This document shows, piece after piece, positions 14,755 through 28,375 of a stretch of DNA of 64,000 nt. The position numbers and the translations under genes were made by a program. The stretch covers positions 1-64,000 of the forward strand of contig LLEY01000205.1 of assembly GCA_001414485.1 (NCBI GenBank), written 5' to 3'. The notes under the pieces were generated by a model. The model saw nothing but the letters and a program-made list of their open reading frames with translations, searched no databases and was not told the DNA's origin. The DNA is from Calycina herbarum. Taxonomy: Eukaryota; Ascomycota; Leotiomycetes; Helotiales; Pezizellaceae. How positions within the stretch are numbered: position 1 is the stretch's first letter; the number at the start of each line of letters is the position of its first letter.

Positions 14755-17700
14755 GACAAAGCTACCTGAGGGGTGAATATGGAAGTGATTTTTCAATCTC
14801 ACAGATATCTCGGTCGCGGTTGTGTGGTGTGATGAGGTGAGGTGAAGTGAAGGCGCCGAATGGAGAAACGTGGTACGGGGTGAAGCAGGTACCTACTGAA
14901 GGACAATGGCGTAGTGGAATTGCAACAAAGCCAAACCCCAAAGCGGCCAGACTGACGCGTGGTGGTGAGATGGTCGATTTGTATAGTTGTTTACTCTGTC
15001 TTTTCTCTCGTCGTTTTCTTTCCTATTCTCTTGGGTTTCTTCGTTTCTCCCAGCGTTCGTTCGTGTACTGTATTCCAAGGTCGTCGTCTCCCACTCAATA
15101 GCCACAACAGTTTGTCGGCGTCGAGGTCAAACCTGGGTTGAGAAAGAATGTGGAGCGGCGATCCGTATGCCGTATGGGCGGGCGCCGGGGAGGAGGTGAA
15201 TATGTAGCTTATTGGGCATGGGAGGCGCTTCTGGCTGGACGCGGGCGGCGTGGGAAATGCTGGAATCACAGCGGCGGGACACTCGAGAACTGGGACAAGG
15301 CACGAAGGTGGAGGGAAGGGGAGGGGTCAAAAGTCCAGTCCAGAGGTGTAAATAGTGGACAAGGGGAGGAGAGCTAGCGCATAAGCCTTATAAGCTTAAG
15401 GAAGAGCATCCTCACTCAATTATTTCCAAGACTCCCTAGGACCACGCGCGGTCAGCACCACCATGTGGGCAAGCTTGCAGCCCCAGGGATCACAGCCGCT
15501 ATGGGATCGTGGATCTGGGACGTGCGAAATGGGCTGATGCCAGATTGGGAGACACTCCGAATTAGAGCGGAGAGGGAGAAAAGAAGACTAAGAAAAAGGA
15601 GAGCGGGTCGGTAGAGCAGCTTCTGTGCTGTGCTTAGAGTAGCTTCGGTGTGAGATGATCGGCTAACAAACATTCGTTACTCGTCCTCAAGCGAGGTTGA
15701 TTTTTCAATTACAGCGTTGCTTGTTTTTTTGTTTATTCTGTCGTCTCCTACTCCATTAGGAACCAACCCGGCTGTCGTTTCGTTGTCCATGTTGGACTGC
15801 AGTCGAGTCCGCTGCAGAGTGGGTGTGGGAGAGATGAAGAATTGGGACTAGGTTGCTGGTGTGGTCGGCGAGCACTTTGGAATTGATGCACCTGAATGCA
15901 GGGAACGAATGGGCGGTAACAGGCGAGACCAGGTCCACGTTTCCGGGCGCCATGATTGGCAGGTTGTTGGAAGAGTAGCCTGGCCCGTCTGTTCCAGCTG
16001 GGAAAATGAAGTGAGCAATAAATTGGTACATTGCGGTAACTACTTTGGTAAGCTTTGCTCTAAATCCTTTGGTAGAGTAGATGCTACTCTGAGCTATGCC
16101 ATAGTGCTATCTATTTCATGACTTGACATATGATTTAGTCTCCCTTCTGATTTGCTCTCTCGCTACGAAATCTAGGACTCTCGCTACCTCCGTACTACAT
16201 ACACTACACTCTCTCATCGCATCGATCGCATTGCATGGATCTGTCTCTCTCATCCGACTGACTTTTTGATAGATTATCATCTGGCCTACGTACTCGCTAC
16301 TGGTTCTCCGATAACAACTAATCCTAATTCATTGCGGCTGGAATGAGGAGGACCCGCTCATGACTCCCTGCTATCAACCATCAAAACCACGGAACTCCCC
16401 AACTCCAGCACGGGCGTGCCCCCATCCCCCCGAGCTTTGGGGTGATCATGGGCTTTCCCCCCATTGAAGTCTTGCAGGCATGTGGCAGCACATGCAGGTG
16501 CTGCCATGGCCTGTCTCTTGGCTATCTTGGCTTCAATCAATTTTCTTTTTTTCGCCGGATCGCTCGCTCACCCACCATCATTTTCGACTCCGCAGCAGGC
16601 CTGCGGCGGAGAAGACCTTCTGACGAGGGGGTTTGTTCAAGGGAGCAAATGAACAGAGACGTGAGCACTGAGCACACTTGTGCCACGGCCATCGTGACAC
16701 CTTCAGGGTACGAGGGTCGGGTTCGATTTTGATATTTCCCAATACATGGGCTGCCAGGATTGGCTGCATCGAGTGGGTGGATCGTAACCGCGAAAATTCG
16801 AAAAAGACACCTTCCAGAGGACGGAGAGCGTACCGAGTGCGAGGTGTCACCAAGGTACCGAGTACTAGTAGAACACCACTCACTGTTGTGTTCCATAGCC
16901 TGTTCGTTAGACTAGATCCATACTCCTTCTCATGAGTTGAAGAGAGTTCATGGGTTTGGATTCGGAGTCGTATTATTTCGGATTATTCCATCCCCGGAGA
17001 ACAAAACTCGACGCCTCGACGCCCAAGCACAGTGCACGTCAAAGAGGCGGGGAGAAACAAAGCCAATATCGCTGAAATTGGTTAGATTGAATGTCGGCGA
17101 CGCCTCAGCAAGGGGGGTCCTCGTGGTTGAGGACCGCCATGGCGGAGATGGTGGTGCTGTCTGAGCGCCAGGTCTAGCTGTAAGCAGCTTAGTGAGCAAA
17201 GTCGAGTACGCAATTTTGACAAAAATCCGAATTATCTGAAATGCCGGGGTGAAAGCACTCGCAAGCACGAGACGCATTGCATTCAAGGATCGTCCTAGAT
17301 GGAAGCATGATAGGCTTCTGCTCGGCGAGGTGGATATTCCAGACCACCCCCAAGAAAGTCATGATGTGACTGGAAATGCTCTGTTAAATCAAGTTATCCT
17401 TTGTTGTTTCGTTGAGATTAGCATGGACCAAGTCATCTGCAGAAATTTATTAGCTTGGGTTTGAGAGAGGGGATCAGCATATGTTTCCATAAATACTTTA
17501 TCTGGAAAAGATCTCTTGAGGTTCAGCTGGCTGTCCGGGATTCGGAACGTAAAGCGGGGTGGGAAATCGAGTCCACAATTCCCAAAGCCTGGGAAGCTTT
17601 GCCATGGATTTTTGCTGTTGGAAGAGGAAAAACGTTCCAAGGTAAACCTGTTCGGGATGCAACCTTACAGCGCTATCCAGGAATCAAGATGACGCTGGTT

Positions 17701-20700
17701 CGATGTGATTGGCAGGCAAATTCCAGCATTCACGAATCTTCAACCGCACTGCAAGAAATCGTTTATTTTGGCCGATTGAGGATTGGCTTGTGTCTCCCCA
17801 GTCAGGCATGTTCTAGACCCGGCCATAGAGGTGGACTCGCTTAAAAGCAAAGCTGCAAGGCCATCCCGAAAGGCTGACGGCTGGCGTTTGGAGGCTGGAG
17901 ATCCCATCTCTAGGAGAGAGTCTGTGCAGATGAAAGTGGCGGAGGTGGAGTTGGAGTTGAGATGATCCGTTGCGAAAGATAAAACGAAAAAAGTCCTAGT
18001 TTTGGCTAGCAGATTTGCTCCTTCCCTTGCCAGGTTCACCAAAAATAAGCGGGGTGTATCACGTGATTATTTCCAAATGGTCATGTGTCTCCATGTAAAA
18101 GTGTTGGCATCTATTTTTTCTTCTTTTTTTTCACTCCATTACAAAATGTTTTCAGTGTACGAAGAGATTCCTGCATATACGATCGTTTATTACTCGTCAG
18201 CTTCATTTCGTAATCCCTCCATCATGCCCAGCAACTCAAGGCCTGAATGCATCAATTGCGACCCCCATGCTTGACAAGCACCAATTGCAAACTGCTTCTT
18301 CCAGACCGCTGTTCTCTCAATCTTTCATGGAAGACAACGGGAGAAACCCAGATGCGTTGAGGGTGGTCGTACCATCTGCATCTGCCTCGGGGTTTCCCTC
18401 CTCGCCGCACAGGAAGCTCGAGATAATACTACTCTACTTACTACCTAGTAGATCTTCTCAAACTACCTATGGGCTGGTGAGCTTTTGCGGAATACATCAC
18501 CTAATCGGCTAAGGCCTCAATATCCAGGCAAAGGTTGCCTTGCGTTGCACCAACCTTTGGTCACAGTTCACGGCTGGTTCAATGTCGTTCCCGGCCCGGT
18601 ACGAGCACGAGGAACCTGGAACGATGTTGCAGCCCGGGGTGTCAGGAGCAGAACAGGGCCATTTTCTAGTCATCCCGACTGGCTCAAATTACTGTGGACT
18701 TCCCAATTTCACGCCTCTTACCAGCTTTCCGGGTGTCATCGAATTGCCTGCTCCGTCGAAGGCGTCGTTGTCAACGTCTTCAACCAGCACACCCGACCAT
18801 GTGAGGTTCTGCAATCGTGTTGGGTGGGCGCCTATTCCCAAACTGCTGGAATTTGTTTATTCGGAACGTGGAATGGATGTTGATATCTGAATTCCCTGGC
18901 CTGATATCAAAAGAAGAACATCGGAACGTGCTTACATCCGTTTCCTTCAGCCCTTGCGGGTAGAACAGGGCTTAGCACGACAATCCGAAGGCTCGCATGT
19001 AAAATATTCCAGGATCCATTTTCGAATCTGGGCACCAGATTCCAAACTCCTCAAGTTCGAAAAGACAGAGCCGCACTTGGTGGTGTGTACAAGGCTATTT
19101 AGCCACAAATTCAGATGCACGGCAACGTGATGCTCGTGCGTTTCAAAGCTGCCGGGCATATATATGTCATACTATCAACTGGGGTTTTAAGTGAAATTGG
19201 GAAGATGCAGCTTCCCCCTCACCGTAATCCATGTTCGAATGGATTGTGGACTCTCCGGCCTGAGGGAGTTTATGCATCCACAAACCTTGATTCAGATAAG
19301 ATTTCAGCCATCAAATCTGTTCGGAATAACACTTTGGGTGGCATGCAGCGGTAACTGTGCCGTGTCGAGCATCAGCTCTTATTATGTTCCAAAAATAGAA
19401 TTATTGCTAATGAGTGTAGTCAGCTTTCGATGGAACACTTCGATTATTCCGCATGTGACGAAATGTCACACAAAGTCATCAAAGTGGAGACGAAGCAACG
19501 ATTAAATTGATTCTCGGTTGTCAGCAAAGTAAAGGGGTGTTTAGTTGGTTGGACTGTCGTAGGTAATCACCCCCTTTTTCACCAATACGAAACACAATAC
19601 CATGAGCTCGCTAACCATGTGCCTCCCGTCAAAATTGTCCGCTAAAAACGCCAAATTACCCTGTCAAATAATGCCAAGGAAACCACCCCGCATCAACTTG
19701 CTTTTGATTCCATAAAAGTCATTTCTGTAGGCAACTTGAGCCTCTTTACGGGAAGGCAAGTGCCATTTGAGGATCAAAAATCGGGCAGGCCGCTTGCCAT
19801 TGATTTGACCAGAAATCCCATGGATTATATTATGCATCTTGTCATCGATTTTGATAAGACATTTCTTTCAGTTGTCGTGCTACTCGTATGGCAGTGATGA
19901 TCATCTTGTACTACTGTAAAATTTACAGCTTCTATCATTAGAAACTTTATAGACGGGACATATGTCACTACAGATTTGGTGTCGTCGGTCACTGCCGTCG
20001 CGGCAACGGGACAGAATTGCCATGAGAAAAAAGGACATTCGTCTCGAATTGCAATGGGGTAGCCTTATGCTCAACGAAGGGATAGAGCTCGTAAGCTACC
20101 GGTGGTGATATTGGATTCATTCTAGTTGTACTCCCGCACACACGGGACGAACCAACACAAGATGCAGTCTCATACATATCAAAATCCAGTTCTTTCTCAA
20201 GAACAACTAATAGGAAGTCGAGAAGAAACACAGCTGAGGCGACTCCGCATCACACGCACTTCCAATCACCCTTGGCAATAATTCGCCACCCAGGGTTGAA
20301 AGGTGCTTCCCGCCCTTGTTTTTCCTTCGCTCGTGGGATTTGCTTTTTCCCATGGCCCCCTCGCTTTTTTTGGGCGAGAGCCTTGCAAGTCAGAGAATGA
20401 CAGGTCTCAATTCTTTCATTTGCAAGCTCTTGTGGAACCGATAACCAGGTATTTTCTGCGAACGTGTGGCATCCATCAGCGCCTGCCGTGTTGTAGGCAA
20501 CAAAGTTCCCTCTCCCTTTTTGCTATCTTTCGGAAACCAGACGCCTTGCCATCAGCGGCCGACCCTCTTCGACCGTTAGCGCCAGCAGCGTGATGCTTTG
20601 GGAGTGGAATCCATACCCTTGACGGGTTCGAAAGAGGTCGGATAGAATAGATGCTGTGATCTGCAATGAATTTCGAGCCTTATGGTTTGGATTCGCAGTT

Positions 20701-22937
20701 CGATCAGAAGAAATTTGGTTTTCTGCCAAGTGCTGCCTGGATCAAAAAAGCCTTTCTCATTCCACTTTTATGCAGACACCTCCTTGAGTCCTGTCTAAGA
20801 CACCACTTCCCTGATAATTTGAATACGAAATCGAAAGATGCCAGAGAACTTTCGACGACCACGCCATAACGACTCGATTGCACAGTGCAGGAATCGAATT
20901 TTCTTGTTTATGTCGCAAAATGCAAGACCCAGCGACAACTTCTCCGTGGCCGCGTCCACGCAACCCAACCAGCTTTCATAACCCACTGTTCAAAGCGGCT
21001 TTCTCTAGCGATATACGCGCTTAATGGCAAGTAAGTACTTCTTTATGTACCGAATAATTGCGGTATAGAGAGGGAGCGGCAAAGTCAACTCAACCCACCG
21101 AAAAGCCCAATCCCTTTCCCCGCTGAACTCCCCAAATCGAATTGCGCTAAGCGCACCTGTATCTTCACAACTGAACTCGACGCTCCCTTAACGTACACTA
21201 CCTTTCTAGCCGCCTCGAAACACCGAATGCATATGTTGGTTTAGCGAGGGGAAAGGGGGAAAATAAGGGCAAGAGGGAAGGTCTTCGACCAGCTGGATCA
21301 CACAAGAAAGTTCGGACGCAGAACAGGATTGCAAAATAGTGTTTGGGGATATTGGTAATACTTTGCCATTCCCTTTTTCGTTCTGTGGGTTCTATGGTTT
21401 CGACTTCATCAAGTAATTGCATTCTTACTGTGTGCCGTGACACAATACACTCTGCAACTCCCATTGCTGCATACTTCTGATCACCTCGCTTTCCTTCGGC
21501 GAAATTCACAAGTTGGCTTCCAACACCAGGTAGAAGTGGTACATAACAATGGTCTCATCATCGAGGGAAGGAAGAAACGGGAACCCCCCCCCCCGTCTTG
21601 TCCCCAAACACTCTAGAATGAGAAATCTTCCTCCGTAACCCACCTCCCACAAAAGTTTTTTGGGAATTCTAAACTACGTGTTCAACAGGATGGAGGGGAA
21701 ATCACCGTTGAGGGGAGCCCAGAGTAATTTTCACGGCTTTTTGTTCCTCTGCCGCCCTCTTCCATTGCTGGCTGAAGCCTCGGGAGTAAGTGGCCTTTCA
21801 GCGACTCCATCCTCTTCGTGAAGTAAAGCGAAATGCAATTTTGTGAAACCTCTTCCTAGTTGTAATGATTTACTGATATTATGCACTTCTTGGATGGCTA
21901 CCGTGACTCGAGCATCCTACTTTATAACTCTAAAATTACAATTTAACTCTTATTTACCTCAACCCGATCATCTCCTATTTCGACGTGCTTCTAATTGAAT
22001 CACGAGAACCATGAATGGCTATGGGTATTGGACATAGCAAATCTCACTTGTAGTAAAATAAATCGGTGCAATCTAAAGAATTGCAGCAATTCGCAACTGA
22101 TTTGAAGCAGGGGAAAACTATGTACCCCTCCCTGTCTCTTTAAAAAAGAGTCCTATAATCGAACTCCTCTTGAATAGGGAAGCCTGTAGACATCACAAAT
22201 TCCAGTACCCGCTGGTTTACTACTCACTTTAATCAAACAATGCTCCTCCCTCAACACCAACACTTCTAAAGATTTATAAAGTTCAGAAAAGAGATCGACC
22301 AATATTCACTAACCCGAACAAATTGAAAGGCCCATATTCCTCCATTATTTGCCGTGCTGAAAGAAGCCTCGAATGCCAAATATAGGGAACTGTTTGGTGT
22401 GTGCTCCGAGCGCTGCGTTGTGTCGAATCAACAAAGTCGCAGCTAAAAATCGGCTTGAAGTTCCAAGTAAGCAATGGGGAATTTGTGGTTTCATCTGCGG
22501 GGCCAAGATGGCTCATTCGTGGTGTATATTTCCTCCGTATTACTTTTGATCTAAACTTGGCGTTGTATTGGCCGGCGGGTTGTCAAGTGCCAATCCTTAC
22601 GCAAGAACCAAAAGAATCGAATTAGCTTGACGAAGAGCTATTAGATGAATGAAGAGTAACTATTTGAGTCTCGTCTACATAATTCAGTTTAGATCTCATG
22701 TTTTCGACGACGACCTAGCGATTGTTTCCAAAATATCAATGTACATACGCGCCGCAACCTGGAAGGAGATTAACAATTAGTTCACGGAATAATCATCATA
22801 TAATTTAAAGTAGAATCAGCACCAATTATTTTGCAGGTAGGATCACATTGATTGACTATTTACAACTGCCAATCCACCAGAATCCACACAAAGAAAGTTA
22901 CCTTCCATCATTGTATTAAGTTAGGGCTGCCCTCTCT
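14755..22937. other. 8.2 kb region without a recognisable gene
   Basis: The region lies upstream of the C2H2 gene and downstream of the 22.9-24.6 kb gene. The open frames here are short (mostly under 135 codons), overlap one another and carry no motif that I recognise. A C-homopolymer occurs near 21583. I see no transposase, reverse transcriptase or terminal repeats. It may hold distal regulatory DNA, long UTRs or non-coding transcripts. Confidence 0.45.
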
Positions 22938-24592
22938 TCAATGGTGTGTCCCTCTTCCTCTGCCATTACGTCTGCGTCTACGTCTGCTCTGAGCCGCGTT
23001 GGGCTGACGTTGTGGTGATGCGCTGCGTCTTCGGTCCTGTTCCGGGTGACGAGATTCCGTCCCTACATGTCGTGGAGGGGAGCGGTATCCGTACCCTCCA
23101 CCTACACTCTGGGCGGTGATACTATTAGAAGCGAGAATTCTGGCGGCACAAGTCATGAGGAAAGCATCCTGAACGGGAACGTCTATAATCGGCTGCTGAT
23201 TGTTATATCCCATAGCAGGGCTGTTGAATGGGACTGACTGATTATTGAATCCCGCCTGGTTGGAAAAATAACCGTTGCCTAATTGGTTCCCCACGGCAGG
23301 GCTGCTATTTTGGTTGATGCCCACCTGGTGGGAATTATTCTGATTTCCCATGGAAAGGTTTCTATACTGAGGTAACATGCCAGGGTTGCCATATTGGTAA
23401 TTCTGTCCCGTTTGAGGGCCATAACCACCATAATAGTCCCCACAATGGTTTCCAATAGCGGGACTGCCAAATTGATTCGTCCCCGTCTGGCGGGGATTGT
23501 ATCGAGCATGGCTTTTTGAATTCGCCTGTTGATCAGTGACAGGATTATCGGAACCATACTCAGCTCTGGAATTCGTTCCCAAACTGTGGTCGTTGCTAGG
23601 TCTGACTTGCAATACCGGCCGACGAGAGTAAAATTTACTTTCGTGATCTCCCTGGAAGTTCTGGGATCTCAAATTAGTAAACGATTCCTGGCGTTCATAC
23701 ATGAGGCGTCTTCTTTTTCTGGGGTTTCCAGTTTCATTGAGCTGGACTCTTGGCATACTTCTTCTCCACAAGTTGCTTCCTGTGCAACGACTTGATGATA
23801 TTCATCGGTGAAAGGCAATGTTTTCCAGCCTTGTGCCTCGGAGTTTTCTTGTTTTACTGCAACAAACTCTACTTTGGGATAGGATCCAAAATTCTGACTG
23901 TCAGAACCGATACCTTTGGCCAAGATTGCTTGATCATTCGTACTCATTGAGGATTCTCCTTTTACTGCTGTCTCTGCTCCACTCCCTAAACCTGTAGGCT
24001 GAGTGTCAAGCTCGGAAAACTCCTCGCAAAGCTGTGCAATTTCCCTGCTGGCCTGGTCAGTGAATTTTGCCAACTTGGATTTCTGTGCAACTGCGACAAT
24101 TTTGCTGGCCTGACCAATGGATGAAGTATGGCGGTTGGGATCTTGGGATGCAGCACCACTGAATGCTGCAGTCATGGATTTAGAAGACTCAGAGGCTGCC
24201 TCTTTTCTCATCTTGCTCTTGGAGCTGGCGTTTGCTTTGCACGACTTGGGGACTGTACCTGAGAATCCCCGCCTTACCGCGAGCTGGGCCTGGTCCATTG
24301 CTGGTGGCAGCGCAGTATATGTTTCGATAAAGTCTTCAGCTGTCATATGTTTCCCCATAGTTTTAGAAATATCGAAGACAGTACGGTAATGGGCATACCA
24401 GAGAAGTTGGAAGACCTGTTCTCCAAAAATCTTGGTTGCCTCTGCGTGGTTAGCCTTGTAAAACGCGTCAAACTGTTTGATCGCGTCTTCATCGGCGAGT
24501 AGCCCATCAGCTTTGAAGTCCTCGCGGATATCATTAATAACATTATCATAAAAGAAGGGTTTGCCCCAGTCGGGGTGTTTGGTTGGTGGCAT
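22938..24592 (-). CDS. Hypothetical protein with N/Q-rich repeats and Arg-rich tail
   Basis: The model joins 23759-24592 and 22938-23687 (527 aa) by a 71-bp intron with GTATGC donor and GCCAG acceptor. Without the intron two overlapping frames would be left. I do not recognise the family. Residues 1-125 look folded (HPDWGKPFFYDNVINDIRED, FGEQVFQLLWYAHYRTVFDI). A lysine/serine-rich linker follows. The second exon has Asn/Gln/Gly-rich repeats around a core like SPAxGNQ, then an Arg/Ser-rich tail ending RRRRRRNGRGRGTHH. Such tails often bind RNA or serve as nuclear signals; this is inference. The ATG at 24592 is the first in frame, as upstream opens with TTG. The gene may be lineage-restricted. 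Confidence 0.65.
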
Positions 24593-25215
24593 CCTTGGTT
24601 GTGGATGTTGATGTTTTTGAGAAGTGTCAACCCTCTTGAAAAATCTTGAAAACGCGACTCTACGAGCTAGCTTGCTTAGGGCGAAACCACTCGATCTATG
24701 GAATAACTCATCGCATGGTCTTTTGGCCTCCGCACTCGAGACTTTCCTCCGAGTTGAGGGCGACTGTACGCTTGAAGACAACTTATTATTGGGATCATTC
24801 AACTTCGACGTCTACGCCCAGACTCTTTCTCTCCATTTCTCAACGTTCGTCTGATACCCTCCGTCCACAACGCAAATGGTAAGCTTAAGCGTTGGACTCA
24901 GAAGTGGTGAGGGAAGCGCTGGCGCGAGATTGACAAGGATTCTCGAGGCTAGGTCCTCTTGCAACCTTCGTCGCCACGAAGCGGGCTACTCCCCTTCTTC
25001 CTTCTCTTTTCTGCATTTTTTGGGTTTCCAAGTCACCCTTTGGATTTTCGGGGAGATTTTACATTTGAGGTTCTACGGACTTTGCTCACTTTCGCCTTCT
25101 CGCATCGCATGGATTTTCAGCAATGCACTCAGTAGATGATTATTAATAGCCTATTTCATTAATAACACAGGATTCCTCTCCAGAACCCCAAATAACTCCA
25201 ATTCAATTCCCAATT
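24593..25215. other. Intergenic, promoter of the 22.9-24.6 kb gene
   Basis: This is upstream DNA of the minus-strand hypothetical and the 3' flank of the next minus-strand gene. I see no further feature. Confidence 0.5.
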
Positions 25216-26954
25216 TTATACCTCCACCCCTCTAATCGAACCCACATCATTATTTGCCGTAACCCTATAAACATAAGTTCCCTCTTCTTCATTCCCCACT
25301 CTTTCTCTCTTGACGGTAACCCTCCTTTGCACCAATCCCTCCTCCATCCCATTCCCGGACCCCCCATTAGGATTCCGTAAATCATTCCTCACCTCCTTCC
25401 AAATCGCCTTGACATTCCACTCTCTCCCTGCTTTCCTCTGTGCAGAAGTCCTCACACGTCTTTTGAAACTCCCCTGTCTTGTCTCTGCAAACCATGCAAA
25501 GTCCCAGTATAATCCCGCGAATTGAGCAAGTCCGAAGGAAATCCATGCGATTATTAGGAATGAAATTCCATGTGAGGCGAATATTCCTAGGATGTTGCCG
25601 AATTTGTTGATTTGGGGGACGATGATATAGATTAGGATGGTCATGAATATCGCTGAGATGGCTTGAAATAGGGCGCCGAACAGGGCTGATAGGCCTGCTA
25701 AGCCGACGATGCGAGTTGAGCGTGGACGAAAAATTGCAATAAATGAGATGAGAGTCGTGAGAGCCGAACCAGCGAGTGTGGTGAAGTGCAAGACATTGTT
25801 TGTTGTGGAGATTCTACGAACGATGGAACGTAAATCGTCGACGCGATCTCCGAATTTTTCTAGAATGGGAATTGTAACGGTTTCGGTGAGAACTTGACAT
25901 GAACTTATGAGGCTGTGAGTTTTGGTTGACGGTGCTGATTAAAAAAGTCAGCAGTTTTCTTTTGGAATGGAAGAAAGAACTTACAATCTCCAAGTTTAGA
26001 GTAAGTTGTGCAATTGACACCACTATATTTATCTACGCTAGAGGAGATTTTGCCTCGACAAACTGCTCGAAGGTGGAAACAGTAGTAGTCTTCAATGCCA
26101 ATGGACTCTTTTACTGCGGCCACCATCTGTGCTACCATGGAGTTCAGATCTACATTTCCAATAATAGCCGAGACGAGTACTTTTCCAACAGCCTCGAGAA
26201 CTCCGTTGAGGAGATCCTCGGCGAAAGTCGCACTTGTGGTTCCATTGGCAGGAGTTGGAGTTGTTGTTGGAAGTGTGCTTGCTATCGATGTAGGAATTAT
26301 GCTGAGAAGTGATGATGGAATTGATTCGAGAGCTGATGTTGGAATTGAAGCCGATAACGAGGCTGGAAGTGATGTTCTGATAGAAGTTGAAGAAGCATGA
26401 GGGGAAGATTCTGATGAAAACGCCATTGAAGGGAATGTAGAGGCTGTCGATGCCGATGGTGCAGAAGTTGAAGCAGATTTGACCCCAGATGTAACAACTA
26501 CTGATGATTGACTAACAGCAGATCGAGCTGGTACCGTCGGCAAAATATTTGGTAAAGTGACTGTAGGAAATATAAAAAATGGATCAAGATTGATGTCCGA
26601 AAATATCTTCAAGCCGGATGTAGGCTCTAATGCTAACGCTGCAACTCCCTGGGCGGATGTGGTGTTGGGTGTAAAGATAATTAGATTTTGTCCTTGATTA
26701 GTTGTGTTCAACTATGCATTGTCAGCATATAATAATGTGTGTTCTATTGGAGAGATCACTTACGGTAACGAGACCAAAATCTTGAAGTCGACCTGGTGAT
26801 GTTCCCGATATGATTGCTATTAATTGTAGGGCAAACGCTCCAGCAGAAAAGAGTGTGGGAATGATAGCACCAAGTCTCAAACCTCTGCCATCTCGCTTCG
26901 GAGATTGCTTTTTTTCAGAAATGGCAATCACGGAACCAAAACCGGAAAAAGAAA
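25216..26954 (-). CDS. Four-TM Sur7/PalI-like membrane protein (N-terminus unresolved)
   Basis: Exons 26764-26954 (start uncertain), 25985-26711 and 25216-25934 join in consistent phases. The protein has TM1 (LGAIIPTLFSAGAFALQLIA), a long Ser/Thr/Ala-rich extracellular-type region, and a cysteine pair region around VCRGK. Three more hydrophobic segments follow: TLAGSALTTLISFIAIF, a stretch ending IFMTILIYIIV, and ILGIFASHGISFLIIAWISF. A charged cytoplasmic tail closes it. This topology fits fungal Sur7/PalI-type proteins of eisosomes or pH sensing. No ATG exists in the first exon frame. A pyrimidine-rich acceptor (CTTTTAGCAG) sits at 26955-26964, so a small upstream exon carrying the start is likely, but I could not place it. 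The donor at 26763 (GTAAGT) and acceptor GCATAG are clear. Confidence 0.75.
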
Positions 26955-28375
26955 CTGCTAAAAGAAAGAAATCCAAACCTCTCCAAGTTCCATTTTGCGC
27001 AGATCAGAATACTTTCGTTGAAAAATTACCCCTATACCATTCGTTGAATCGGGTTGATGGCTGTCAAGTTATTTCAAGGCATGAACGACCAAGCTTCCGA
27101 AACCAAGCAACGATTGACGGATGGCGTTTGGCAGCTGAAATCAGATGAAAAATAACATCATAATACAGGATATGTCCCTGTAACCGTCCTCATCGTTTGC
27201 TAAGCGAATTCCAACTCGAAACAAATAAACTGGGTCCAAGACCGGATTGGGCAATCGAAGCGATACGAGGTATTGCATGTTCATCCCTATATAAATCAAA
27301 GAGCCCGAGAGAAAAACGAGGCTTTCATCACTTCAAGTCATAGAAGTCCACTCGGAGGCGATCTTGATTTCCTGTGAGATATCACGGGGTTCGCCTCAAA
27401 TCGCCTCCTATCTGAGTTTGGATCATAATTTGTAGCATATCTAAACAATGTTAGTTTAGAAATCGAGGCGCGAGGCGCAAAAATTTGCCATTGGTTCTAT
27501 CGTTTTCGTGTAAGTATTTCCATGCGAATTTATGAATCTCAAGTGTTTCAAGTCTCCTTCCCATCCACTCCATTGAAGTGTTTCGACCTCTTCGCTTGTT
27601 ATATTCTCTTGCAAGTTATGCTGTGGACACTGACAGAACATTTTAGTTGTTTATGAATTAACATTGGGCCAAATTTTGCGCCAACTTGTGGTAAAATCAC
27701 TTGAAAACCAAACCCACTCACTCACTTGTCACGTTGCTTTGATATGCTCACTTTCTTTTAAAAAGATGTCAATTGAATTTCATGAAAACCAGTCAACTAC
27801 CCGCGAAATAAATAAAGGATCCTCCCATGTCAAATTATGGCCTAACGATATCCTCCCAAATCCATGTGAACCCCTGTAACTCCACTTCCCGTAAAACCAG
27901 CGCTTAAAGAAAGAAAGAATAGTAAAAGGTAAAGTATGTTTTTGTTGCTTGTTGATGGCTGTGATTGGGGGTATAAATATGAGGTTTGTAAGAATGTGTT
28001 GGAATTAATGTATTGATGATGAGGATAGCTTTTTTGGGAGAAGGGGGAAGTTGGAAGAGTGATTATTGATGATGCTTTTTGGAAGAGGGGGGCAGGGAAG
28101 AGTTGTTATTGATGCTATTGTAGCAAAGTGCAAGGTGGAGAAATGTGACCATAACTTGCTGTGTGAGTGTGAAGGAGGGATTTGTGATTTGGAGAGTCGG
28201 TGTGTCGGTGTGTTGAATGATCGCAATGGTGACGTGCATGCTTCATTGTGGTTCGTGGGATATTGGACGTGAAGTCGTATCGTTTCCATTTGCCCCGAAG
28301 AATTTCGAAATTCGATTTTAACGAACGGCTTTGACATACATTTGGTCGCCCCCATTTTTTTTATGGTTAACGACT
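26955..28375. other. Intergenic, upstream of the Sur7-like gene
   Basis: The missing first exon of the Sur7-like gene probably lies in its first few hundred bases. The rest is AT-rich with short open frames only. I see no gene. Confidence 0.45.

Noticed and set aside
14755..22937. Transposon insertion explaining the gene desert
   Set aside because: I found no long terminal or inverted repeats, no transposase or polymerase motifs and no obvious AT-rich decay.
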